This document shows positions 57,028-64,000 of a DNA stretch of 64,000 nucleotides, one piece after another. The position numbers were made by a program, and so were the translations under genes. Source of the stretch: Vallitaleaceae bacterium 9-2 (GTDB taxonomy: Bacteria > Bacillota > Clostridia > Lachnospirales > Vallitaleaceae); the NCBI GenBank assembly GCA_038396585.1, contig CP121691.1, positions 1,550,001 through 1,614,000 on the forward strand. The letters run 5' to 3'. A model generated the notes under the pieces. The model was given only the letters and a program-made list of their open reading frames with translations. It was not told the origin of the DNA and ran no database searches. The first letter of the stretch is position 1. Each line of letters starts with the position of its first letter.

Positions 57028-58203
57028 ATGATCAATAAAATGTTTAGTAAAACACCCAACGTATATTCTTATGACATAACAGAAGAAAACATTCAGCAAA
57101 TTGGGAAAAACATTAAAGCAATCAATTATAAACGATTAGTGATATTTAGTTTTTTAACAATGGTATTAGAAGTTCTGCTAATTGTGTTTAATGATATCCC
57201 GGCTTTGACAAATCAAAAACATGGAGAGGGAATTGATCAGGCATACTTTCTCTTGCATGGAATTATATTGATGACTAGTTTAACGGTACTTATTCTTCTT
57301 AAGGTCTATAATAATCGCCGTGATAGCTATGTGTTTGATTTTATTGCAGAAGGAACTATTTTCATAGGGATGACTTGCATGGCTTTTATTGGAGTACTAG
57401 ATCAGCTTGTTGTGGGACAGATTACATCCTATGTAACAATGTTGATTATCTGTGGTATTGCAATTCTTATCAAACCGCCCAAAAATTATATTGTCTATTC
57501 GATTCCGCACTTTATTTTTTTAATGCTAACATTTAAATTTCAACAAAACCCAAATATGCTAGTTGATGTTGCTGTCAATAGCACATTATATTACATGTGC
57601 GTTTTAGTTATATCAAAAATTGTATATGACAATCAAGTAGAACATATGCTTAAGAACATGATGCTTGAAGCATCAAACAAGCAGTTAGAATATCTATCTA
57701 ATTATGACCATCTTACAAATTTGTATAATCGGCGTTATTTTGAGTCAGTGATTATACAAGAGATTACCGATAATCCAGCTTATGCATCGAGAAATATTAT
57801 TGTTGGTATTATGGATATTGACCATTTTAAAAAGGTCAATGATGCCTATGGACATAAGGCTGGGGACAAGGTGCTTCAGGAAATTTCTAAGAGGATTAAA
57901 AAACACATAACAGGCAAAAATTCGTCATCAAGATGGGGAGGAGAAGAGTTTAGCTTTGTATTTATAGATATGACACGGGAGCAATGTCATACATTAGTCG
58001 AAGAACTTCGTGTTATAATTGAAGATATGATTGTCGAGTTTGAAAAATATTCGATTCGTATTACTTCGAGTTTTGGGTTGGCAAAACTTCAAGGCGTTAG
58101 GGAACAAGATGTGTCTATAGGATTTATACAAGCTGACAATGCTCTATATATTGCTAAGGAAAACGGAAGAAATTGTATACAATGGACAGATATTCAGTTG
58201 TAA
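57028..58203 (+). CDS. Membrane-bound diguanylate cyclase (GGDEF)
   Basis: The N-terminal half has about five or six membrane helices (residues about 35-200), and the C-terminal GGDEF domain begins at YDHLTNLYNRRYF near residue 228. The active site reads RWGGEEF, an active variant, and metal and substrate residues are in IMDIDHFKKVNDAYGHKAGD. It should make the second messenger cyclic di-GMP. I see no clear RxxD inhibitory site before the motif. The sensory input of the membrane part is unknown. It stands alone, between the FliB-like gene and GH16. Confidence 0.88.
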   Translation: MINKMFSKTPNVYSYDITEENIQQIGKNIKAINYKRLVIFSFLTMVLEVLLIVFNDIPALTNQKHGEGIDQAYFLLHGIILMTSLTVLILLKVYNNRRDSYVFDFIAEGTIFIGMTCMAFIGVLDQLVVGQITSYVTMLIICGIAILIKPPKNYIVYSIPHFIFLMLTFKFQQNPNMLVDVAVNSTLYYMCVLVISKIVYDNQVEHMLKNMMLEASNKQLEYLSNYDHLTNLYNRRYFESVIIQEITDNPAYASRNIIVGIMDIDHFKKVNDAYGHKAGDKVLQEISKRIKKHITGKNSSSRWGGEEFSFVFIDMTREQCHTLVEELRVIIEDMIVEFEKYSIRITSSFGLAKLQGVREQDVSIGFIQADNALYIAKENGRNCIQWTDIQL

Positions 58204-58258
58204 GAATATCTGACTAACAATAATACACTATAAACCAACAATTTTAGACTGATGATAT

Positions 58259-58313
58259 ACCCTCTATCTTTATATAATAGTTATATAACTTAAATCGAAT
58301 AGGGGGTTTTTTT
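58259..58313 (+). promoter_or_regulatory. Nested hairpin covering the GH16 ribosome-binding site
   Basis: An outer stem pairs ACCCTCTA (58259-58266) with TAGGGGGT (58300-58307), the latter containing the likely Shine-Dalgarno G run. An inner stem pairs TTATATAA (58270-58277) with TTATATAA (58281-58288). TTTTTT and the ATG follow. It could be a terminator-like or translation-blocking leader. A TATAAT at 58273-58278 could instead be a -10 box, which would remove the left arm from the transcript. Confidence 0.45.
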
Positions 58314-60968
58314 ATGAAAAAAATGGTGGTATTTTTGGTAAGCATTGCAATATGTTGGGGATTTATAGGTAATATAACTTTTGGGCAAGAGAATATTGAA
58401 TCGAGTAATGAGGTGACTGTTTATCCGCTTTCAGATCAAACAAATGATAGGTATTGGGTCCTAGATGAAAACTTATCCGATGAGTTCAACGACCAGGTAT
58501 TAAATATGGACAAATGGCAACCGATTCCATACACTTGGTCAGGAGCTTGGCGTTGGGAAGATAAGAATGTAAGTGTCTATGATGGTTCGCTTAGGCTAAG
58601 AGCGCAGTTTGACCAAAATACTCTATTAGATGAGACTCCAAATGGCTGGAGTAGCCATAATATGTATGATGGAGATTCAATAAATGGAGAATACATTACT
58701 TCAATCTATGGAGCTAGATCAGGAGATAATGCGTTGGTATATAGCAATTTTTTTCCAATATGGGTAAGAACGGATACGGTAATTGAAGGACTAGATCCAA
58801 CAAAAACATATCAATTTTCGGCATATATTAAAAAGAGTGGAAATCAACCTGTGACACAAATGTTTGCAGTCGATCCTTCAAACATTCAAACGGTGCGTAC
58901 AGAAGGTGTTCTAAATATTTATGAAAGTGTGGATTACGTAAAATATACAATGATAGATGTAACTCCCAGTCAAGACGGAAAATGTAAGATTGGATTTGAG
59001 GTGAAGGCAGATCCATATTCAAAAACGATTATTGATGATGTTTTTTTTGCAGAAGAAGGCACAAATACAAATTTGGCACCTAATTCGGGATTTGAAGATG
59101 TTACACCAATGAATTACTCTTCAGGTGGAATAATTAGTAGACAATCAATGAAGTATGGTTACATGGAGACACGTGCTCGAGGAGCACAGGTGTTACCGGG
59201 AACTTGTAGTGCTATATGGCTTTTAGGACGTACTCAACAGTGGGGGACAGAGATTGATGTCTTAGAGATTGGACAATCAGGTGTTGTCAATCAGATGGAG
59301 TATGCACTTCATACATTTAAGACGCCTAATTCTGTTTTAACTCCGATTCAAGATGTGAATCCGCACAGCTCGATTGGTATATATGATCCAAATACTGGAG
59401 AAGATGGTTTTAATCCTTCATCAGATTATCATGTATATGGTCTTGAATGGGGACCGGGATATCAGAATTTTTATATTGATGGAAAACTTAATGGACGCTA
59501 TTATTCATCAAGTGCAGGGCAAGAAGCGATTGCAGGAGATCCGGGATATGTCGGATGGCAAAAACAAACCGAGCATGCAGCTAATATGGATGCGATTCCT
59601 CAAAATTTATTATTGTCTTTAGGCTTACGTAATCCGTATTGGAATGTAGGAGACACAACTCCATTAGATACAGTGTTTGATGTTGATTATGTTCGAGTGT
59701 GGAGTAATGATAATCCAACAGCGACAGGAAATATTACAAGTATAAATGCAAAATATGGAAATATTGTTGTTCCATATGGAACAACAACAGAAGAACTTAG
59801 TACTAAAGTGGATAACATAGTTACAGTGATTCTTAATGATGACAAAGCGCTTGAAAATCAAAAGCATGTTCCGGTAATTTGGGATTTGACGGGATTTGAC
59901 GGGACACAAGAAGGCACTATCTATGAAATGACAGGAACGTTAACTGACCTTCCAGTAGGCGTAACAAATACCAATGGCATTACAGCTCAATTGCACATAT
60001 ATATCCAACCCAAACCATTTATAGTCGATAAGGATACCTTGCAAATACTTGTTAATAGAGTATATGTCGAAGAAGAGTATAAAAAAGATTCTTGGGAAAA
60101 TTATCAAATCAATAAAGGTGCGGCACAACTTATACTCGATTTGGAAAATCCAACAGTGATAGAAATTGAGCAAGCATATGAACAATTGATGTTGGCAATC
60201 AAGATGCTAGAGCGTTTGCCAAATCTAGAGGAACTTATTATTCAAGAATTTTATGAGGGGAACTATACATCGGTAAGTTGGAGTATATATTCTCAAGCAC
60301 TGAGCGAGGCGAAAGTGGTAAATTCAAATGAACAAGCAACAGCGCTCGAGATTGAAACAGCATATAATAATCTGAAAGTAGCGATGGATGGACTGGAACG
60401 GTTACCAATGGGAACAAACCTTATATTAGGCAAACAAGCAACGTCAAATGTAGCAATAGATTATAGTATGGCTGCTAGTGATGGAAGCATTGATGAAACC
60501 CTCGGATGGGGTCCAAGTAGTGATAAGAGTGTTTATACAACAATCAATGCAGGAGTGGAAACAGGAGGAAGTGATAATGGTTATGAACAATGGCCGGGAG
60601 CATACCTCCAATATGATTTTGGTGAAGAAAAGGCAGTCAAGCAAGTGGAGGTCTACCGATTCTGGTATAATACAAGTCTAGATACGGTAACGTTTAAAGA
60701 TTGTATTATTCAGTTAAGCACAGATTCGAATTTTGATCCGACGATGACAACAACAATTTTTGGTGGTGAAACAGGTCAAGACGTTATTATGGGAAGTGAT
60801 ATAGCACCCGATGGCTCGAATCGTAAGGCGCCTCAGATTATTACATTAGATACTCCTGTGCAAGCACGATATATTCGAATTATTGGAAAAGGACATTTCA
60901 ATCCATGGAATATAAATAGTGCACGAATGAGCTATTCTGAAATCAAAGTATTTGAAGCTAGTAAATAA
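58314..60968 (+). CDS. Secreted glycoside hydrolase family 16 protein with carbohydrate-binding modules
   Basis: An 884-residue exported protein (signal peptide about residues 1-25). The GH16 jelly roll starts near residue 40 and is interrupted at about residues 115-255 by a beta-rich, CBM4/9-like insert. The catalytic motif EIDVLE places the nucleophile at Glu313, Asp315 and the acid/base Glu318. After the catalytic domain come an Ig-like domain (about 470-565), two FIVAR-type helical repeats (about 570-700) and a C-terminal discoidin/CBM32-like domain (about 700-884). MKYGYMETRARGAQVLPGT resembles carrageenase/agarase-type members more than laminarinases, but the substrate is uncertain. Confidence 0.85.
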   Translation: MKKMVVFLVSIAICWGFIGNITFGQENIESSNEVTVYPLSDQTNDRYWVLDENLSDEFNDQVLNMDKWQPIPYTWSGAWRWEDKNVSVYDGSLRLRAQFDQNTLLDETPNGWSSHNMYDGDSINGEYITSIYGARSGDNALVYSNFFPIWVRTDTVIEGLDPTKTYQFSAYIKKSGNQPVTQMFAVDPSNIQTVRTEGVLNIYESVDYVKYTMIDVTPSQDGKCKIGFEVKADPYSKTIIDDVFFAEEGTNTNLAPNSGFEDVTPMNYSSGGIISRQSMKYGYMETRARGAQVLPGTCSAIWLLGRTQQWGTEIDVLEIGQSGVVNQMEYALHTFKTPNSVLTPIQDVNPHSSIGIYDPNTGEDGFNPSSDYHVYGLEWGPGYQNFYIDGKLNGRYYSSSAGQEAIAGDPGYVGWQKQTEHAANMDAIPQNLLLSLGLRNPYWNVGDTTPLDTVFDVDYVRVWSNDNPTATGNITSINAKYGNIVVPYGTTTEELSTKVDNIVTVILNDDKALENQKHVPVIWDLTGFDGTQEGTIYEMTGTLTDLPVGVTNTNGITAQLHIYIQPKPFIVDKDTLQILVNRVYVEEEYKKDSWENYQINKGAAQLILDLENPTVIEIEQAYEQLMLAIKMLERLPNLEELIIQEFYEGNYTSVSWSIYSQALSEAKVVNSNEQATALEIETAYNNLKVAMDGLERLPMGTNLILGKQATSNVAIDYSMAASDGSIDETLGWGPSSDKSVYTTINAGVETGGSDNGYEQWPGAYLQYDFGEEKAVKQVEVYRFWYNTSLDTVTFKDCIIQLSTDSNFDPTMTTTIFGGETGQDVIMGSDIAPDGSNRKAPQIITLDTPVQARYIRIIGKGHFNPWNINSARMSYSEIKVFEASK

Positions 60969-61061
60969 GGAGTGAATAATCCCAATCTATGGCATATGTG
61001 TGTAAACATGGTATAATGAAAAAGAATCAAGCAATTCAAAACACATATGGGAGGGATTATG

Positions 61062-62546
61062 ATGACGATGAACGATGTAATGAAAAAATTAAAGGTACGT
61101 GATGCAGATCTTGTTATATATGAAAGATCATATACGCAATACCAACACTGTCAACTCCAAATGATAAGACTGAATAAAGAAAAATATATTGTTATTATAG
61201 GAAATGGAGAACTTAAAGATCAACTGGAAGGTGAGATAAATGATGGGTACAAGTTATGCCCATTGACGCATCACAATCGTCTGGTGCTTAATAAATATTT
61301 TGAATTTACTAAACCGATGGCATTTGGGCACAAAGGTGCGACCATTGGATTAGGTGATCGCTTGGGACTTGCATCTTCAGGACATATTCAAGCTATTGTA
61401 GATAAAAGGATTCATCCTGTGTTAGCGCAACAAAGCATCCGTGAACTAAACTTAACGGATAGGACATATGCGGATGTTCTTGATGCGGCGTGTTTTGCGG
61501 TTTTCCAAGAAGGCTATACCGGAGGGTTTGGTGCAGATGGAGACCATTTAAAAAAGGAAGACGATATTCAAAAATCTATTGAGTTAGGTATTAGCATGCT
61601 CACGCTTGATTGCACAGACTATATTGATGAACGTTTTAGTGAGACAACAGAAGCAATAATTAGAGCAGGCTTTATGGAACTTTCACAGGAAAAGCGATCT
61701 TATTATGAAAGTAAATATTTAGACCAGACATTTAACATAGAAGGGACAGCGCTTCATTTTAATGAGATTAAGCTCATGAAGAATAGCTTAATCTATGGAA
61801 AAGCTATTGAGTATATGGAATATATTTATAGAACATATATCCAGACAGCAGACCGAGCTATAGATTTTGAAATATCGATTGATGAGACGATGACTCCGAC
61901 GACACCGGAAGCACATTTTTTTATAGCAAATGAACTGTATCAACATGGTATTGAAGTCAACAGTATGGCTCCCAGATTTATTGGAGAGTTTCAAAAGGCG
62001 ATTGATTATATCGGAGATCTCAATGCTTTTGAAGAAACCTTAATCGTTCATGCGCAGATAGCGGATTATTTTGGATATAAGTTGAGTATCCATTCGGGTA
62101 GTGACAAGTTCCGTGTGTTTAGTTTGATTGGAAAACACACTCATGGACGTTTTCATGTAAAAACAGCTGGAACAAATTGGCTAGAGGCAGTGCGCTTGGT
62201 TGCACAAGAAAATCCGGCACTATATCGAAAAATGCACATCTATGCATTAGAACATTTCCATGAAGCAAAACAGTATTATCATGTGACGACAGATATACAT
62301 GCGATTCAAGATATTCACCAGGTATCGGATATAGATTTGCCTGCATATATGGATGATGATAATGCAAGACAGCTTTTACATATTACTTATGGACTTTTGC
62401 TTCAGGCGAAAGATCAGAATCAAAATTTCATGTTCAAAAATGCGTTTTATAGAACGCTTGTAGAGAATGAAGATAAATATGCTCAGGGGTTAATAAAGCA
62501 TATTGGTAAGCATATCGCTTATCTTGGCATCAAAGAAAAAGAATAA
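61062..62546 (+). CDS. uxaE: Tagaturonate epimerase (UxaE family)
   Basis: The 494-residue protein resembles UxaE from Thermotoga, which epimerises D-tagaturonate and D-fructuronate in hexuronate breakdown. Shared blocks are GLGDRLGLASSGHI, PVLAQQSIRELN, FAVFQEGYTGGFGADGDHLK and HSGSDKFRVF. The start is ambiguous; ATG 61062, about six bases after GGGAGGG, is chosen over 61047. It follows the GH16 gene and may handle released uronic acids, though no kinase, dehydratase or transporter of the pathway is nearby. A terminator follows. Confidence 0.82.
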   Translation: MTMNDVMKKLKVRDADLVIYERSYTQYQHCQLQMIRLNKEKYIVIIGNGELKDQLEGEINDGYKLCPLTHHNRLVLNKYFEFTKPMAFGHKGATIGLGDRLGLASSGHIQAIVDKRIHPVLAQQSIRELNLTDRTYADVLDAACFAVFQEGYTGGFGADGDHLKKEDDIQKSIELGISMLTLDCTDYIDERFSETTEAIIRAGFMELSQEKRSYYESKYLDQTFNIEGTALHFNEIKLMKNSLIYGKAIEYMEYIYRTYIQTADRAIDFEISIDETMTPTTPEAHFFIANELYQHGIEVNSMAPRFIGEFQKAIDYIGDLNAFEETLIVHAQIADYFGYKLSIHSGSDKFRVFSLIGKHTHGRFHVKTAGTNWLEAVRLVAQENPALYRKMHIYALEHFHEAKQYYHVTTDIHAIQDIHQVSDIDLPAYMDDDNARQLLHITYGLLLQAKDQNQNFMFKNAFYRTLVENEDKYAQGLIKHIGKHIAYLGIKEKE

Positions 62547-62582
62547 AATGTAATATATATAATTTATTGTAAAATACTACTA

Positions 62583-62619
62583 GACACCCAACTTTAATCC
62601 AAGAAAAGTTGGGTGTTTC
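62583..62619 (+). terminator. Terminator after uxaE
   Basis: A 12-bp stem ACACCCAACTTT/AAAGTTGGGTGT with a 9-base loop ends in TTTCA. It lies 37 bases past the stop; the T tract is short. Confidence 0.8.
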
Positions 62620-63128
62620 AATGAAAACATAAGGGCTTCAACGTGACAAGTGTAAAAACTTGTGATAAAATATATAAATAAGTAAATACTATCATTGAAC
62701 TAAAAATAGGATAAAATCATCAAGGGGACATAAGTAATAACCAAAGCAAATGACAAGAGGGAGTGATTTGTTTGAAGGTACTTGTCAAATGGCAAGAGAG
62801 AATTAATAAGGTGGTTGTTATTCCATATTTTTCATATCAATTTTCTTTTTCCATATTCGATACGCAAATATATAAAATATAAGACGCACTTGAGTTGTTG
62901 AGTGAACGTCAATTTAACTGAACCTTTTTCTGCATGTAAAAAAGGCGGTGAATAATAAGAGGTAACGGATTGAGGAGAGTATTTTGGGGAGCGAAAGGTC
63001 AACAAATCATAGATAGACAATCTCTAAAATTCCGAGCTATTTTAAATTTCATGAAGCAATAGAGGAAAATTCTTTTCCTTTATTTCGTGTACATAAAATT
63101 CATCAAAATTAAGGATAGGAGGAAGAAA
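62620..63128. other. Intergenic stretch without a convincing gene
   Basis: About 510 bases between the uxaE terminator and cheY. I see no RNA family, repeat or long reading frame. A TTG frame near 62774 (about 37 codons, after GAGGGAGTGA) and a 62-codon minus-strand frame (62832-63020) lack supporting features. Weak hairpins occur at 62923-62945 (CCTTTTT/AAAAAGG) and 63063-63080 (AGGAAAA/TTTTCCT). It may hold the chemotaxis promoter and leader, or remnants of a lost gene. Confidence 0.5.
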
Positions 63129-63488
63129 ATGAAAAGGTTAATGATTGTAGATGATGCAGCGTTCATGCGAGCAACGATAAAAAGAATGCTTGATAGCCAT
63201 GAATATGAAGTGGTTGCTGAAGCTCCAGATGGAAGTGAAGCTGTAAAGCTATATAAACAGTATCAACCGGACATTACAACAATGGACATTACCATGCCGA
63301 ATATGACAGGAATTGAAGCGCTCAAAGCAATAAAGCTATATGATGCCAATGCAAAAATTGTTATGGTTACCTCGATGGGACAAGAAAGTTTTATTCGAGA
63401 GGCAATTATGAACGGAGCCTCTTCATTTATTGTTAAACCATTCCAAAAGGAGAAATTGTTAGAAGTATTAGATGGTATAACGAAATAG
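63129..63488 (+). CDS. cheY: Response regulator CheY-like
   Basis: A stand-alone receiver domain of 120 residues. The acidic pocket is Asp8-Asp9, the phospho-acceptor Asp53 is in TTMDITMPNMTG, and the switch residues Thr81 and Lys103 (VKPF) are in place. No output domain follows, matching CheY, which signals to the flagellar motor switch. The frame is open from 63087, but ATG 63129 lies after AGGAGG. The adjacent cheA start, ten bases downstream, supports a chemotaxis role, although stand-alone receivers also serve other pathways. Confidence 0.9.
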   Translation: MKRLMIVDDAAFMRATIKRMLDSHEYEVVAEAPDGSEAVKLYKQYQPDITTMDITMPNMTGIEALKAIKLYDANAKIVMVTSMGQESFIREAIMNGASSFIVKPFQKEKLLEVLDGITK

Positions 63489-63498
63489 GAGGAATAGC

Positions 63499-64000
63499 AT
63501 GAGTAAGTCGTATATAGATGAACCGATGACAGAAGCTTTTGTTTATGAGACCTCGCAAATCGTAGAGACATTGGAAGAGGTTATTATAGCTAGTGAAAAA
63601 GTAGGAATGTTTAGTGCGGAGTCCATCAATGAAATCTTTAGATTTATGCATACAATCAAGGGCTCTTCAGCAATGATGATGTTTAATGATATGAGTACTC
63701 TTGCACATCGTTTGGAAGATATATTTTATGTTATTCGAGAAGACATGGAGATATCTTATGATTTTACGGTGCTTATTGATTTAATATTGGAAAGCATTGA
63801 TTACTTTAAAATAGAATTGATGAAAGTGAAAAATGGGGAGAACCCCGATGGTGATCAATCTGTTTTATTAAGTCAAGTTTCAAGTTATTTAGAGGCAATA
63901 AAAACCCCGGATACGACCGTCGTAAAGCCAAAAGAAGAACCACAGCAAAAATATTATATCCGTCCAAACAAAAAAGACCAAAATGTTCAATGCTACCAGG
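63499..64000 (+). CDS. cheA: Chemotaxis histidine kinase CheA, N-terminal part (partial at window end)
   Basis: The frame from ATG 63499, preceded by AGGAGGAATAGC, is open to the window edge (about 167 residues seen). It begins with an HPt domain in which His51 is in MHTIKGSSAMM, the phosphorylation site of CheA, followed by LAHRLED and a Pro/Gln/Lys-rich linker. The kinase core, dimerisation and CheW-like domains would lie beyond the window. The pairing with cheY suggests a chemotaxis operon continuing to the right. Confidence 0.85.
   Translation, partial: MSKSYIDEPMTEAFVYETSQIVETLEEVIIASEKVGMFSAESINEIFRFMHTIKGSSAMMMFNDMSTLAHRLEDIFYVIREDMEISYDFTVLIDLILESIDYFKIELMKVKNGENPDGDQSVLLSQVSSYLEAIKTPDTTVVKPKEEPQQKYYIRPNKKDQNVQCYQ

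Noticed and set aside
62774-62884. Short plus-strand frame of about 37 codons after GAGGGAGTGA
   Set aside because: A plausible ribosome-binding site is present, but the frame is short, has a TTG start and no recognisable sequence; insufficient to call a gene.
62832-63020. 62-codon minus-strand frame in the gap before cheY
   Set aside because: It starts at TTG without a Shine-Dalgarno sequence and has no recognisable features; listed only as part of the gap description.
62620-63128. Cyclic di-GMP riboswitch before the chemotaxis genes
   Set aside because: The conserved core segments of GEMM-I or GEMM-II riboswitches are not visible by eye.

Overview
The window reads as an ordinary, densely packed chromosomal segment of a low-to-moderate GC Gram-positive anaerobe of the class Clostridia. 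Support: PolC-type replicative polymerase, a CggR-controlled glycolytic cluster, an Rrf2-IscS-IscU-MnmA cluster, Shine-Dalgarno sites of the AGGAGG type, many GTG/TTG starts, and sigma-A-like promoters. A GH16 enzyme resembling the algal-polysaccharide branch of the family and a tagaturonate epimerase hint at a polysaccharide-degrading, perhaps marine, relative of Lachnospirales/Vallitalea. That placement is inference.

Layout. 1-12.5 kb: rpsB(partial)-tsf-pyrH-frr-uppS-cdsA-dxr-rseP-ispG-polC-rnhA, the classic translation factor / isoprenoid / envelope lipid / replication run. 12.6-18.1 kb: dgt-dnaG-rpoD-trmK-nif3. 18.1-26.1 kb: a TGS-uridine-kinase-like protein, a small membrane protein, a MoxR-DUF58-transglutaminase operon, a HAD phosphatase and a DUF368 membrane protein. 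26.1-28.8 kb: a probable 6S RNA with its own promoter, facing the minus-strand tyrA-aroA operon. 28.9-36.2 kb: EF-G-like GTPase, MFS transporter, DUF134 protein, then rrf2-iscS-iscU-mnmA. 36.2-39 kb: a minus-strand PHP phosphatase and a Na/Pi symporter-like protein with a 20-bp palindrome at its promoter. 39-48.4 kb: cggR-pgk-tpiA-gpmI, an MBOAT/DHHW polysaccharide O-acetylation pair, eno and secG. No gapA is present between cggR and pgk. 48.6-52.4 kb: an SLH-domain protein and a large secreted choice-of-anchor-A/VWA protein. 52.5-55.7 kb: rnr-smpB-ssrA, the trans-translation set. 55.7-64 kb: FliB-like lysine N-methylase, diguanylate cyclase, GH16 glycosidase, tagaturonate epimerase, a roughly 580-base stretch without a convincing gene, then cheY and the start of cheA.

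I see no insertion sequence, prophage, CRISPR array, tRNA or rRNA. No obviously new multi-gene system stands out. The most interesting material is regulatory: a 17-bp inverted repeat bracketing the smpB promoter, promoters fused to the preceding terminator (upstream of cggR and of the MBOAT gene), a conserved CggR-type operator in a cluster that has lost gapA, a palindrome at the Na/Pi promoter, a nested hairpin over the GH16 ribosome-binding site, and a 6S RNA candidate. The protein-level oddities are the acetylation pair inserted into the glycolytic cluster, the SLH/VWA surface pair and the GH16 architecture.

Many starts were moved from the longest reading frame to the start codon that is correctly spaced from a Shine-Dalgarno site; each case is noted in its entry.
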